A stretch of 64,000 bases of DNA from positions 1 to 64,000 of the forward strand of contig NZ_JAEMQX010000006.1 in the NCBI RefSeq assembly GCF_016463645.1. Direction: 5' to 3'. Source of the DNA: Sphingopyxis sp. Its GTDB lineage: Bacteria > Pseudomonadota > Alphaproteobacteria > Sphingomonadales > Sphingomonadaceae. Each line of letters opens with the position of its first letter. Within the stretch, counting starts at the first letter, position 1. Position numbers and translations under genes: made by a program. Below the pieces are notes generated by a model. It had not been told where the DNA came from and did no database searches. It was given only the letters and a program-made list of their open reading frames with translations. This document shows positions 25,112 to 33,397 of the stretch, piece after piece.

Positions 25112-26254
25112 ATGACGTCGTCATTCCCGATGACGCGCCGCGCGGCACTCGCGGGTGCGGTCGGGGTCGCTTTGTCTGCGCCCATGATCAATCGCGGTGC
25201 CTACGCTTTCGCGGCGGCGCCCGCGAAGATCTACTCGCGCCGCGCAGTCGACCTTGTCGCCTCGTCGCTCGTCATCGACATGCTCGCGCCGCTCAAGATC
25301 ACCATGTCGCCGGACTATGTCGCGCATCGGCTGACCGACGCCGAGACGGCTGAATTCAGGGCTTCCGGCATCACCGGTTTCCACAACGCCTACGGCCTCG
25401 GCGGTCCCGGTGCGAAGGGGCAGGCGCTCGAGTTTCTTGCCGGTTGGCAGGGCTTTGCCGGGCGCAACAGCCACGTCTTCACGCTCGTCGATAGCGTTGC
25501 CGATCTCGATCGCGCCAAGGCGGACAAAAAATGCGCGGTCATCATGGGAATCCAGAACGCCGAGCAATTCGAGAAGATCGAGGACGTCGCGCTGTTCCGC
25601 CGCCTCGGGCTTCGCTGTGCCCAGCTTACCTACAATACACAGAATATGATCGGCTCGGGTAGTACCGAACGCGTCGACGGCGGCGTCAGCGACTATGGCG
25701 CGGCGATTGTCGCCGAGATGGAGAAGCAGAAGATGCTGATCGACGTCTCGCATTGCGGTGACAGGACGACGCTCGACGCCATCGCAATCGCCAAGGGGCC
25801 GATCGCGATCACCCACAGCAACGCCCGCGCGCTCGTCGACCATCCGCGCGTCAAGACCGACGCGGCGATCAAGGCGCTCGCGGCGAAGGGCGGGGTGATG
25901 GGCATCACCGGGGTGCGCATGTTCGTGCGCACGAGCGACCCGACCAACGTCGGGCATATGGCCGATCATATCGATCATGTCGCGAAGCTCGTGGGTGTCG
26001 ACCATGTCGGCATCGGTTCCGACGCCGACCTCAACGGCTACGATGACATGCCACCGCAAGAATATGCCGCGCTCAAGGGCAGTTACAAGGGCAGTTACGC
26101 CTTTCGCGACAAGATCGACATCGATGGCTTCGACCATCCGCTCAAGACCTTCGACCTCGTCGAGGAACTCATTCGCCGCGATTATTCGAACGATAACATC
26201 CGGGCCGTGCTCGGTGGCAATTTCCGCCGCCTGCTCGCCCAAGTCTGGGGGTAA
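25112..26254 (+). CDS. M19-like membrane dipeptidase homologue, Tat-exported, with altered metal site
   Basis: A 380-residue protein with a twin-arginine-type leader (TRRAALAGAVGVALSAP). The M19 renal-dipeptidase barrel is recognisable from GIQNAEQFEKIEDVALFRRLGLRCAQLTYN, DVSHCGDRT (H214), AITHSNARALVDHPRV (H235), and GVDHVGIGSDADLNGY. The first metal motif, normally D(G/T)H(N/x)D, is VIDML (54-58), and the bridging Glu of the IEGG segment is Gln148. Only the second-site histidines remain, so it may use one metal ion, have changed chemistry, or bind rather than cleave peptides. It is the first gene of a six-gene operon. Confidence 0.83.
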   Translation: MTSSFPMTRRAALAGAVGVALSAPMINRGAYAFAAAPAKIYSRRAVDLVASSLVIDMLAPLKITMSPDYVAHRLTDAETAEFRASGITGFHNAYGLGGPGAKGQALEFLAGWQGFAGRNSHVFTLVDSVADLDRAKADKKCAVIMGIQNAEQFEKIEDVALFRRLGLRCAQLTYNTQNMIGSGSTERVDGGVSDYGAAIVAEMEKQKMLIDVSHCGDRTTLDAIAIAKGPIAITHSNARALVDHPRVKTDAAIKALAAKGGVMGITGVRMFVRTSDPTNVGHMADHIDHVAKLVGVDHVGIGSDADLNGYDDMPPQEYAALKGSYKGSYAFRDKIDIDGFDHPLKTFDLVEELIRRDYSNDNIRAVLGGNFRRLLAQVWG

Positions 26255-26258
26255 GACG

Positions 26259-28445
26259 ATGAACAAGGGACTTTTTATTGCGGCAAGCGTCGTCGCGGTC
26301 GCCGCAGCGACACCGGCCCACGCGCAGGAAGCGGGCGCAATCGAAGCTGCCGGCGAAATCGTCGTGACCGCGCAAAAGCGTGTGCAGAATGTGCAGGACG
26401 TGCCGATCTCGATTGCGGTCGTCAGCGGCGAGGAACTGCAGGAGCAGGGCTCGGCATCGCTGGTCGACTATGCGGGCTATGTCCCCGGCATGAACGTCAG
26501 CAATGGCGGCACGCCGGGACAGACGACGATCACGCTGCGCGGCGTCGCGCCGCTCAACGCCAGCCAGACCGTCGGCATCTATCTCGACGATGCGCCGGTC
26601 GGGTCGAGCGCGCTCTACAACCGCGCCGGGCAATTCACCATCGACCTGATGCCCTATGACCTCGAACGCATCGAGGTGCTCAAGGGGCCGCAGGGCACCC
26701 TCTACGGCGCGAGCTCGATCGGCGGGCTCGTCAAATATGTGACCGTCCAGCCCGACACGCGCGAATTCAAGGTGCGCGCGGGCGTCGAAGGCTTTACGAT
26801 CAAGAATGCCGGCAGCCTCGGCTGGGGCGGGCAGGTCTATGCCAACGCGCCGATCGTCACCGACACGCTCGCGATTTCGGGCAGCTTCGCGTGGCGCAAG
26901 ACGCCGGGCTGGGTCGACAGCGTCAACAATGCGACGCTCAAGGACCAGAATGATTATGAACAGCGCGGCGGCCGCGCGGCGCTGCTGTGGCAGCCGACGC
27001 CCGAACTAAGCGTCAAGCTCGCGGGCATCTGGCAGTCGCTCGATTCCGATGGCAACGGTCTTTATGCGGCTGATCTCGACGGCAACCGGCTCGGCAACGG
27101 CCATTCGTTCAACAATTATGTCCCCGAATCCTACGACGTCGATCTCGACTATTATTCGGCGACGATCGATTATGATTTCGGCGCTGCGACGCTGACTTCG
27201 GCGACCACCTACAGCAAGACGCAGAGCCGCCAGTTGCAGGATGCGAGCTATGCGTTCGGCGTGCTCTTCCCGTTTCTCACCGATGGTGAGATCCCGCCGG
27301 GTATCACACCTTTCTCGCTCGACCTGGGGCTCAAGAAATGGACGCAGGAGTTGCGGCTCGCCTCGCCGAGCGGCGGTCGCTTCGAATGGATGATCGGCGG
27401 CTTTTTCACCGACGAGGAAACGAGCAATTCCCAACTCGTCCGCTCGTTCGACATGGACGGCAACGTCATCGACGGCCTCGATCCGCTCGCAATCGTCGGC
27501 CTGCCCGCGACCTACAAGGAATATGCGATCTTCGGCAACGCGACCTTCAAGCTGAGCGAGCAGTTCGAGGTCACCGGCGGCCTGCGCTGGGCGCGCAACG
27601 AGCAGACCTTCACGCAGATCAGCGAGGGCGCGATCGTTCCCAGCGCCAACGATCCGGGCGAGTCCGCCGAAAGCGTCTGGACCTTCTCGGTCAGCCCGCA
27701 GTTCCATATCAATGAAGACGCGATGCTCTATGCGCGCGTCGCGACGGGCTATCGACCCGGCGGCCCGAACGTCATCGTTCCCAATGTCCCGCCGAGCGTC
27801 GATGCCGACCGCATGACCAATTACGAGGTCGGGCTGAAGGCCGATTTCGCCGACCGCATGGTGTCGGTCGACGCCGCCTTCTTCTGGATGGACTGGACCG
27901 ACATTCAGGTCACGCGCGCCTTCGGCGGCGTGTCGGGCGGCGCCAACGGCGGCAAGGCAACGAGCAAGGGCTTCGAAGGTAGCCTGGCGCTGCGCCCGGC
28001 ACCGGGCCTGACCATCAGCGCGACCGGCAGCTATACCGATGCGGCGCTCAGCGAAGACGTGCCCGAGATCAGCGGCGTCGACGGCGACCGCTTGCCCGCG
28101 GTACCGAAGTTCAGTGGCGCGCTGCGCGCCGATTACGCGTTCGAACTGGGCGGCGGCAACAAGGGCAGCTTCGGCGCCGGTATCCGCCACGCGAGCAACC
28201 GGCTGTCGCTGGTCGAGAGCGATCCGCTCGTCGCGCGCGCCAAGGCTTATACCTCGGTCGATATCAATGCGTCGGTGACCTTCGACGACCACTGGACGCT
28301 ACGCGCCTATGCGCGCAATCTCCTCGACAACAAGGGCGAAATGGCGCGGTCGACGCTGGCCGACGGGCTCAACCAGCCAAGTTTCCTCGCGATCTCGCCG
28401 TTGCAGCCGCGCACGATCGGCGTGGCGCTCGACATGGCTTTCTGA
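26259..28445 (+). CDS. TonB-dependent receptor
   Basis: An outer-membrane receptor of 728 residues, starting MNKGLFIAASVVAVAAATPAHAQEA (signal peptide), then EIVVTAQKRVQNVQDVPISI, plug motifs TLRGVAPLNAS, IYLDDAPVGSS and LERIEVLKGPQGTLYGASS, and a barrel ending in ALDMAF. The start at 26259 follows the dipeptidase stop by 4 bases; the track ORF from 25977 overlaps the dipeptidase in another frame. In the context of dipeptidases, DgcN and beta-lactamase-fold hydrolases, the ligand is probably a peptide or peptidoglycan fragment. Confidence 0.92.
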   Translation: MNKGLFIAASVVAVAAATPAHAQEAGAIEAAGEIVVTAQKRVQNVQDVPISIAVVSGEELQEQGSASLVDYAGYVPGMNVSNGGTPGQTTITLRGVAPLNASQTVGIYLDDAPVGSSALYNRAGQFTIDLMPYDLERIEVLKGPQGTLYGASSIGGLVKYVTVQPDTREFKVRAGVEGFTIKNAGSLGWGGQVYANAPIVTDTLAISGSFAWRKTPGWVDSVNNATLKDQNDYEQRGGRAALLWQPTPELSVKLAGIWQSLDSDGNGLYAADLDGNRLGNGHSFNNYVPESYDVDLDYYSATIDYDFGAATLTSATTYSKTQSRQLQDASYAFGVLFPFLTDGEIPPGITPFSLDLGLKKWTQELRLASPSGGRFEWMIGGFFTDEETSNSQLVRSFDMDGNVIDGLDPLAIVGLPATYKEYAIFGNATFKLSEQFEVTGGLRWARNEQTFTQISEGAIVPSANDPGESAESVWTFSVSPQFHINEDAMLYARVATGYRPGGPNVIVPNVPPSVDADRMTNYEVGLKADFADRMVSVDAAFFWMDWTDIQVTRAFGGVSGGANGGKATSKGFEGSLALRPAPGLTISATGSYTDAALSEDVPEISGVDGDRLPAVPKFSGALRADYAFELGGGNKGSFGAGIRHASNRLSLVESDPLVARAKAYTSVDINASVTFDDHWTLRAYARNLLDNKGEMARSTLADGLNQPSFLAISPLQPRTIGVALDMAF

Positions 28446-28465
28446 GCGAATTGGAGTTGGACAAG

Positions 28466-29506
28466 ATGAACGCGCCCACCGGCAGACTGGCCGAAAGCCT
28501 GACCCTGCCGCAACCCTATCTGCTGTTCCTCGGCGACACGACCGAGGCGGGCTATGCCAAGACCGCCTTTGGCTTGGCTGACTGGGCCGCCGACCGCTGT
28601 GTCGGCGAGTACGGGATCGGTGCCTGCTCGGTCAGCGCCGGCCTGCCGCGGCTGTCGCCCGCCGAGGCGCGCGGGGCGGGGGCACGGTCGCTGGTGATCG
28701 GCGTCGCAAACCAGGGCGGCGTCATCGGCGACGCGTGGGTCGCCGTGCTCGTCGAGGCGATGGAGGCCGGGCTCGACATCGTCAGCGGCCTCCACACCCG
28801 GCTGACGAGCATCCCCGCGCTCGTCGAGGCGGCGCGGCGCACCGGTCAACGGTTGATCGACGTCCGAACACCGCCCCCATCGATCCCGATCGCCAACGGC
28901 CGCAAGCGGAGCGGCAAAAGGTTGCTGACGGTCGGCACCGATTGTGCGCTCGGCAAGAAATACACCGCGCTTGCGCTGCACCGCGCCTTTGTCGCGCGCG
29001 GGATCGACGCTGATTTTCGCGCGACCGGCCAGACCGGCATCATGATCGCGGGCGGCGGGATACCGATGGATGCCGTCGTATCGGATTTCGAGGCTGGGGC
29101 GGCGGAAATATTGAGCCCGGACGCGCCCGGCAATCACTGGGATCTGATCGAGGGGCAGGGGTCGATCTTCAACCCCGCCTATGCGGCGGTCTCGCTGGGG
29201 CTGTTGCACGGCAGCCAGCCCGACGTGTTCGTCGTCTGCCACGATCCGGCGCGCAAGGTGATCCTCGGCATGGAAAGCTTCGCGCTGCCCGGCATCGAGG
29301 AGGTGATCGACCTGACGATCCGCCTCGGCAGCCGCACCAATCCGGCGATCCGCTGCGGCGGGGTGAGCCTCAACACCTCGGCCTATGACGCTGCCGCCGC
29401 CGAGGCGCTGATGGCGGCCGAACAGCAGCGGCTAGGACTGCCGGTCGCCGATCCGATCCGCGGCGGCGCATCGTTCGACGCGCTCGTGGACAATATTCTC
29501 GCATGA
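28466..29506 (+). CDS. dgcN: DUF1611 family protein, DgcN-like N-acetyltransferase
   Basis: A 346-residue DUF1611 protein. It has a Rossmann-like N-terminal part (YLLFLGDTTEAGYAKTAFGLADW) and a P-loop-like C-terminal part (VGTDCALGKKYTALALHRAF, residues 156-175), with GQGSIFNPAY, the VVCHDPAR segment and GGVSLNTSAY. The name rests on the reported DgcN, which acetylates D-glutamate so that DgcA can racemise it. The start at 28466 is 9 bp after TTGGAG. It is the third gene of the dipeptidase operon, and its stop overlaps the transporter start (ATGA). An older view of DUF1611 as a plain ATP-binding protein of unknown role cannot be excluded. Confidence 0.75.
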   Translation: MNAPTGRLAESLTLPQPYLLFLGDTTEAGYAKTAFGLADWAADRCVGEYGIGACSVSAGLPRLSPAEARGAGARSLVIGVANQGGVIGDAWVAVLVEAMEAGLDIVSGLHTRLTSIPALVEAARRTGQRLIDVRTPPPSIPIANGRKRSGKRLLTVGTDCALGKKYTALALHRAFVARGIDADFRATGQTGIMIAGGGIPMDAVVSDFEAGAAEILSPDAPGNHWDLIEGQGSIFNPAYAAVSLGLLHGSQPDVFVVCHDPARKVILGMESFALPGIEEVIDLTIRLGSRTNPAIRCGGVSLNTSAYDAAAAEALMAAEQQRLGLPVADPIRGGASFDALVDNILA

Positions 29507-30642
29507 GTGTGGGCGAGACGGGTGGCAGGTCGAGCTGGTTTCAGCGCTTCCTGCTGCCCGGCTTTGCACTGAAGGCCGTGATCATCGGCGGCGGCTATGC
29601 CACGGGGCGCGAATTGGCCGAATATTTCGTGCCGTCGGGGCCATGGGGCGGACTTTCCGCGATGCTGCTCGCGACGCTGGTCTGGAGCGTGGTCGCGGCG
29701 CTGACCTTCGCGCTGGCACGCAAGCTGGGCGCCTATGATTATCGCGCCTTTTTCAAAGGGCTTCTCGGCCCCGCCTGGGTCGCGTTCGAGGCTGCATATC
29801 TGATCTTCGTCGTCCTGATCCTCGCGGTGTTCGGCGCCGCGGCGGGCGCGATCGGCGCCGCGACCTTCGGCTGGCCCGAGCTTGCGGGGACGGCGCTGCT
29901 CGCGGTGTCGATCGTCGCGGTGACTGCGTGGGGCACCGGCGTCGTCGAGCAGATGTTCAAATATGTCTCTATCCTGCTCTACACCGTCTATGGCCTGTTT
30001 CTGGTCCTTGCGCTCGCCAGCTTCGGCGGACTGATCGGGCAGGGGTTCGCCAATGCCCCGCCGCCGTCGGGCAACTGGATGGCGGGCGGGCTGACCTATG
30101 CGACGTACAATATCGTCGGCGCGGTGGTGATCCTGCCCGTGCTGCGCCATCTGACCAGCCAGCGCGACGCGGTTGTCGCGGGGCTGATCGCCGGGCCGCT
30201 GTCGATGCTGCCCGCGATCCTCTTTTTCGTCGCGATGATGGCCTTCTATCCCGCGATCGGCGCCGAGACGCTGCCATCCGATTTCCTGCTGCGCCAGATG
30301 ACCGTGCCCGGATTTCATGTGCTGTTTCAGGTGATGATCTTCGCCGCCCTGCTCGAAAGCGGCGCGGGCGCGGTGCACGCGATCAACGAGCGCATTTCGG
30401 GTGCTGTCGAGGGCCGCGGGCGGCCGCCGCTGACGGCCGGCGCGCGCGCGATCATCGGTGCGGTGATCCTGACCGGTTGCATGTTCGTCGCGGGCGAGGT
30501 CGGCCTCGTCGACCTGATCGCCAGCGGATACCGCTTCCTCGCGTGGCTGTTCCTCGCCGTTTTCGTCCTGCCGCTCGTCACCATCGGCATCTGGCGCCTG
30601 CTGCGCCCGTCGACCGCTCCCCATATGGAGGCCCTGCCATGA
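29503..30642 (+). CDS. YkvI-like membrane transporter
   Basis: A 379-residue integral membrane protein with about 10-11 hydrophobic helices. Near the N-terminus LPGFALKAVIIGGGYATGRELAEYF resembles the first helix of the YkvI/LeuT-fold group; later pieces are TYATYNIVGAVVILPVLRHL and HVLFQVMIFAALLESGAGAVHAINER. Relatives are poorly characterised but fall near amino acid-polyamine-cation permeases, which would fit uptake of an amino acid or short peptide released in the periplasm. Both ends overlap neighbouring genes by 4 bases, so it is firmly part of the DgcN operon. Confidence 0.78.
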   Translation: MSVGETGGRSSWFQRFLLPGFALKAVIIGGGYATGRELAEYFVPSGPWGGLSAMLLATLVWSVVAALTFALARKLGAYDYRAFFKGLLGPAWVAFEAAYLIFVVLILAVFGAAAGAIGAATFGWPELAGTALLAVSIVAVTAWGTGVVEQMFKYVSILLYTVYGLFLVLALASFGGLIGQGFANAPPPSGNWMAGGLTYATYNIVGAVVILPVLRHLTSQRDAVVAGLIAGPLSMLPAILFFVAMMAFYPAIGAETLPSDFLLRQMTVPGFHVLFQVMIFAALLESGAGAVHAINERISGAVEGRGRPPLTAGARAIIGAVILTGCMFVAGEVGLVDLIASGYRFLAWLFLAVFVLPLVTIGIWRLLRPSTAPHMEALP

Positions 30643-32210
30643 AACGCCTGCTTGCCCTGTCGCTGATGCTGTCAGTCGCCGTGCCCGCATGGGCCGAACC
30701 GCCCGCCGACATCGGCGAAAGCGTCGAGGCGCTGCGCAAGAAGGTCGGCGCGGCGGGCGTGTCGATCGCGATCGTCGAGGACGGCAAGACGACGCTGTCG
30801 CGCGGCTGGGGCGTGCGCAAGATCGGGGAGAGCGCATCGGTCGACGCGCAGACGATCTTCCAGACCGGCTCGACCGGCAAGGCGATGACCGCCGCCGCGC
30901 TCGCGATCCTCGTCGACGAGGGCCGCATCGCGTGGGACGATCCGGTGATCAAGCATATGCCGTGGTTCCGCATGTACGACGCATGGGTGACGCGCGAGAT
31001 CACGATCCGCGATCTGCTCGTGCACCGCAGCGGGCTCGGGCTCGGGCAGGGTGACCTGATGTTCGTGCCGCGCACCCACCTGACGCGCAAGCAGACGGTC
31101 GAGCGCGTCGCTTACCTGAAGCCGCAGACGAGCTTTCGTTCGGCCTATGCCTATGACAATATCCTCTATGCTGTCGCCGGCCAGCTGATCGAGGAAGTCA
31201 CCGGCCAGACGTGGGAGGATTTCATCCGTTCGCGCGTGCTGCGCGCGGGGGGCATGAAGAATGCGACGAGCGACAGCGAGGATCGCTTCCGTATCCCCAA
31301 CCGCAGCTGGCCGCATGCGCGCCTGTCGGGACCGCTGCGCGGCCTTGGTCCGCAGGAAGCGCTTGATGAACGCGACGAACTCGGCCGCAACGGCGCGCCG
31401 GCGGGCGGTCTTGCTCTCAGCGCCGACGACATGGCGGCATGGCTCAAGATTCAGCTTGCGCACGGCGCGCTGCCGGACGGGAAGCGGCTGTTCAGCGAGC
31501 AGCAGGCCGCCGAAATGTGGGCTCCGGTCACCCCGATGCCGATCACGCCGCTGCCCGACGCGCTCAAGCCCGCGCAGCCGACGCAACAGGCCTATGCGCT
31601 CGGGTGGCAGGTGCAGGATTATCGCGGCCACCGCATCATCCAGCACGGCGGCGGCGTCTTCGGCTCGATCACGCGCGTCGTCATGATCCCCGACAAGAAT
31701 GTCGGCTTCGCGATCATGATGAACAGCGAGGACAGCGGGATGCTCCTCGGCCTCACCTATGATCTGCTCGACCATTATCTCGATCAGCCCGACTATGGCT
31801 GGATCGCGAAATGGGAGGACTGGTATCAGTCGCGGCTCGCGGGCGGAGTCGAGTTTCTGAAGCAGTCCGGGGCGTCGCCGGCGAAGTCGGGGCCGTCGCT
31901 CGCGCTCGCGGGCTATGCCGGCCGCTACCGCGATCCCTGGTATGGCGACATCGTCGTCGGATCGGGCGCGAAAGGCCTGACGATCGACTTCACCTCGACG
32001 CCGCGGATGGCGGGACGACTCAAGCATTGGCAATATGACAGCTTCGTTACCGAGTTCGACGATCCGGCGATCGAGCCCGCCTATGTGACCTTCGCGCTCG
32101 ATGCCGAGGGCAAGGTGGCGGGCGTGACGATGAAGGCGGTGAGCAAGATCGCCGACTTCAGCTGGGATTATCACGATCTCGACCTGAAGCCGGTGGAGGA
32201 CAAGAAGTGA
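30639..32210 (+). CDS. Beta-lactamase-fold serine hydrolase, exported
   Basis: A 523-residue exported enzyme with a signal peptide of about 19 residues (SVAVPAWAEPP). The catalytic motifs are SxxK (STGK, 78-81), YxN (YDN, 172-174) and HGGG later in the chain. A C-terminal domain after about residue 400 (LALAGYAGRYRDPWYGDIVV, GLTIDFTSTPRMAGRLKHWQYDSF) resembles the lipocalin-like DUF3471 tail of D-aminopeptidase-type hydrolases. It likely cleaves peptides or esters in the periplasm. The ATG overlaps the transporter stop and its own stop overlaps the next gene's GTG. Confidence 0.87.
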   Translation: MKRLLALSLMLSVAVPAWAEPPADIGESVEALRKKVGAAGVSIAIVEDGKTTLSRGWGVRKIGESASVDAQTIFQTGSTGKAMTAAALAILVDEGRIAWDDPVIKHMPWFRMYDAWVTREITIRDLLVHRSGLGLGQGDLMFVPRTHLTRKQTVERVAYLKPQTSFRSAYAYDNILYAVAGQLIEEVTGQTWEDFIRSRVLRAGGMKNATSDSEDRFRIPNRSWPHARLSGPLRGLGPQEALDERDELGRNGAPAGGLALSADDMAAWLKIQLAHGALPDGKRLFSEQQAAEMWAPVTPMPITPLPDALKPAQPTQQAYALGWQVQDYRGHRIIQHGGGVFGSITRVVMIPDKNVGFAIMMNSEDSGMLLGLTYDLLDHYLDQPDYGWIAKWEDWYQSRLAGGVEFLKQSGASPAKSGPSLALAGYAGRYRDPWYGDIVVGSGAKGLTIDFTSTPRMAGRLKHWQYDSFVTEFDDPAIEPAYVTFALDAEGKVAGVTMKAVSKIADFSWDYHDLDLKPVEDKK

Positions 32211-33397
32211 AGCGTCTTGCGACCCTGTTGGCGGCAACGGCCCTGTCGGCCTGCTCGGCCGCCGAGGACAAGCCGAAGGCACCCGAGGCCCCGCCGCACA
32301 GCCGGATGCTCGTGCTCGACACCCATCTCGACACGCCGCTGCATTTCGAGCGCGCGGGCTGGAGCTTTGCCGACCGCCACGGCCAGGCCAACGACATGGC
32401 GCAGCTCGATATCCCGCGAATGAAGGACGGCAATCTCGATGGCGGTTTCTTCGCCATCTATACCGAACAGGGGCCGCTGACGCCGAAAGGCTATGCCGAT
32501 GCGCTGGCCTTTGCGCGGGGGCGGTCGGAGCTGATCGACAAGACCATCGCCGCCAATTCGGCCACGATCGCCCCGGCGCTGACCTCGGCTGACGCGCTGC
32601 GGCTGAACAGGGAAGGCAAGCTCATCGCCTTCAAGTCGATGGAGAACAGCTATCCGCTCGGCGAGGACCTGTCGCTGCTCAAGGAATTCCACGACAAGGG
32701 GCTGCGTCTTGCCGGGCCGGTGCATTCGAAGGACAACCAGTTCGCCGACAGCGCGACGGGCGAGGGGCGCTGGAAAGGGCTGAGCCCGCTCGGCAAGCAA
32801 TGGGTCGCCGAAATGAACCGCCTCGGCATCGTGATCGATGCGAGCCATTCGTCCGACGCCGCGTTCGACCAGATTCTCGCGCTGTCGAAATATCCGATCC
32901 TGCTCTCGCACTCGAGCCTGCGCTCGGCCTATGATCATCCCCGCAATCTCGACGAAGGGCGGCTGAAAGCTCTCGCGGCAAAGGGCGGGGCGATGTGTAT
33001 CTCGACGATCTTCATGTCGGAGATGAATATGTCTCCCGCGCGGGGCGCGCTGTTCGGCAAATATGAGCGGATCGGCACATTGTCGTCCGCCGAGCAAGCC
33101 GACCTCAACCGCCAGTGGCGCGAACTCGACAAGACGGAAAAGCTGTGGGCGGCCGATTTCGACGATTATATGAATATGGTGCTGCGCGCGATCGAGGTCG
33201 GCGGCGTCGATCATATCTGCTTCGGTGCCGACTGGGACGGCGGCGGCGGCCTGCCGGGCTTCGAGGATATCTCGGCGCTGCCCAAGGTCACCGAGCGGCT
33301 GAAGGCCGCCGGTTATTCGGATGCCGATATCGAGAAGATGTGGAGCGGCAATATCCTGCGTGTGCTCGCGGCGCAGGGAAAGCCGGCGGCGCGTTAG
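32207..33397 (+). CDS. M19 membrane dipeptidase, lipoprotein
   Basis: A 396-residue zinc dipeptidase. It has a lipobox (LSAC, Cys16) after a short leader. The binuclear metal set looks complete: H40 and D42 in LDTHLD, E146 in KSMENS, H214 in DASHSS and H235 in LLSHSS; GADWDGGGGLPGFEDI gives the late Asp. The GTG start at 32207 overlaps the previous stop and is supported by GGAGG 8 bp upstream. It is the last gene of the six-gene operon, and unlike the homologue at 25112 it appears fully catalytic. It should hydrolyse dipeptides at the outer face of the inner membrane or in the periplasm. Confidence 0.88.
   Translation: MKRLATLLAATALSACSAAEDKPKAPEAPPHSRMLVLDTHLDTPLHFERAGWSFADRHGQANDMAQLDIPRMKDGNLDGGFFAIYTEQGPLTPKGYADALAFARGRSELIDKTIAANSATIAPALTSADALRLNREGKLIAFKSMENSYPLGEDLSLLKEFHDKGLRLAGPVHSKDNQFADSATGEGRWKGLSPLGKQWVAEMNRLGIVIDASHSSDAAFDQILALSKYPILLSHSSLRSAYDHPRNLDEGRLKALAAKGGAMCISTIFMSEMNMSPARGALFGKYERIGTLSSAEQADLNRQWRELDKTEKLWAADFDDYMNMVLRAIEVGGVDHICFGADWDGGGGLPGFEDISALPKVTERLKAAGYSDADIEKMWSGNILRVLAAQGKPAAR

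Noticed and set aside
29383-32282. Long minus-strand ORFs opposite the YkvI-like and beta-lactamase-fold genes
   Set aside because: The plus-strand genes overlap each other by 4 bases in a clean operon and carry family motifs; the minus-strand frames do not.
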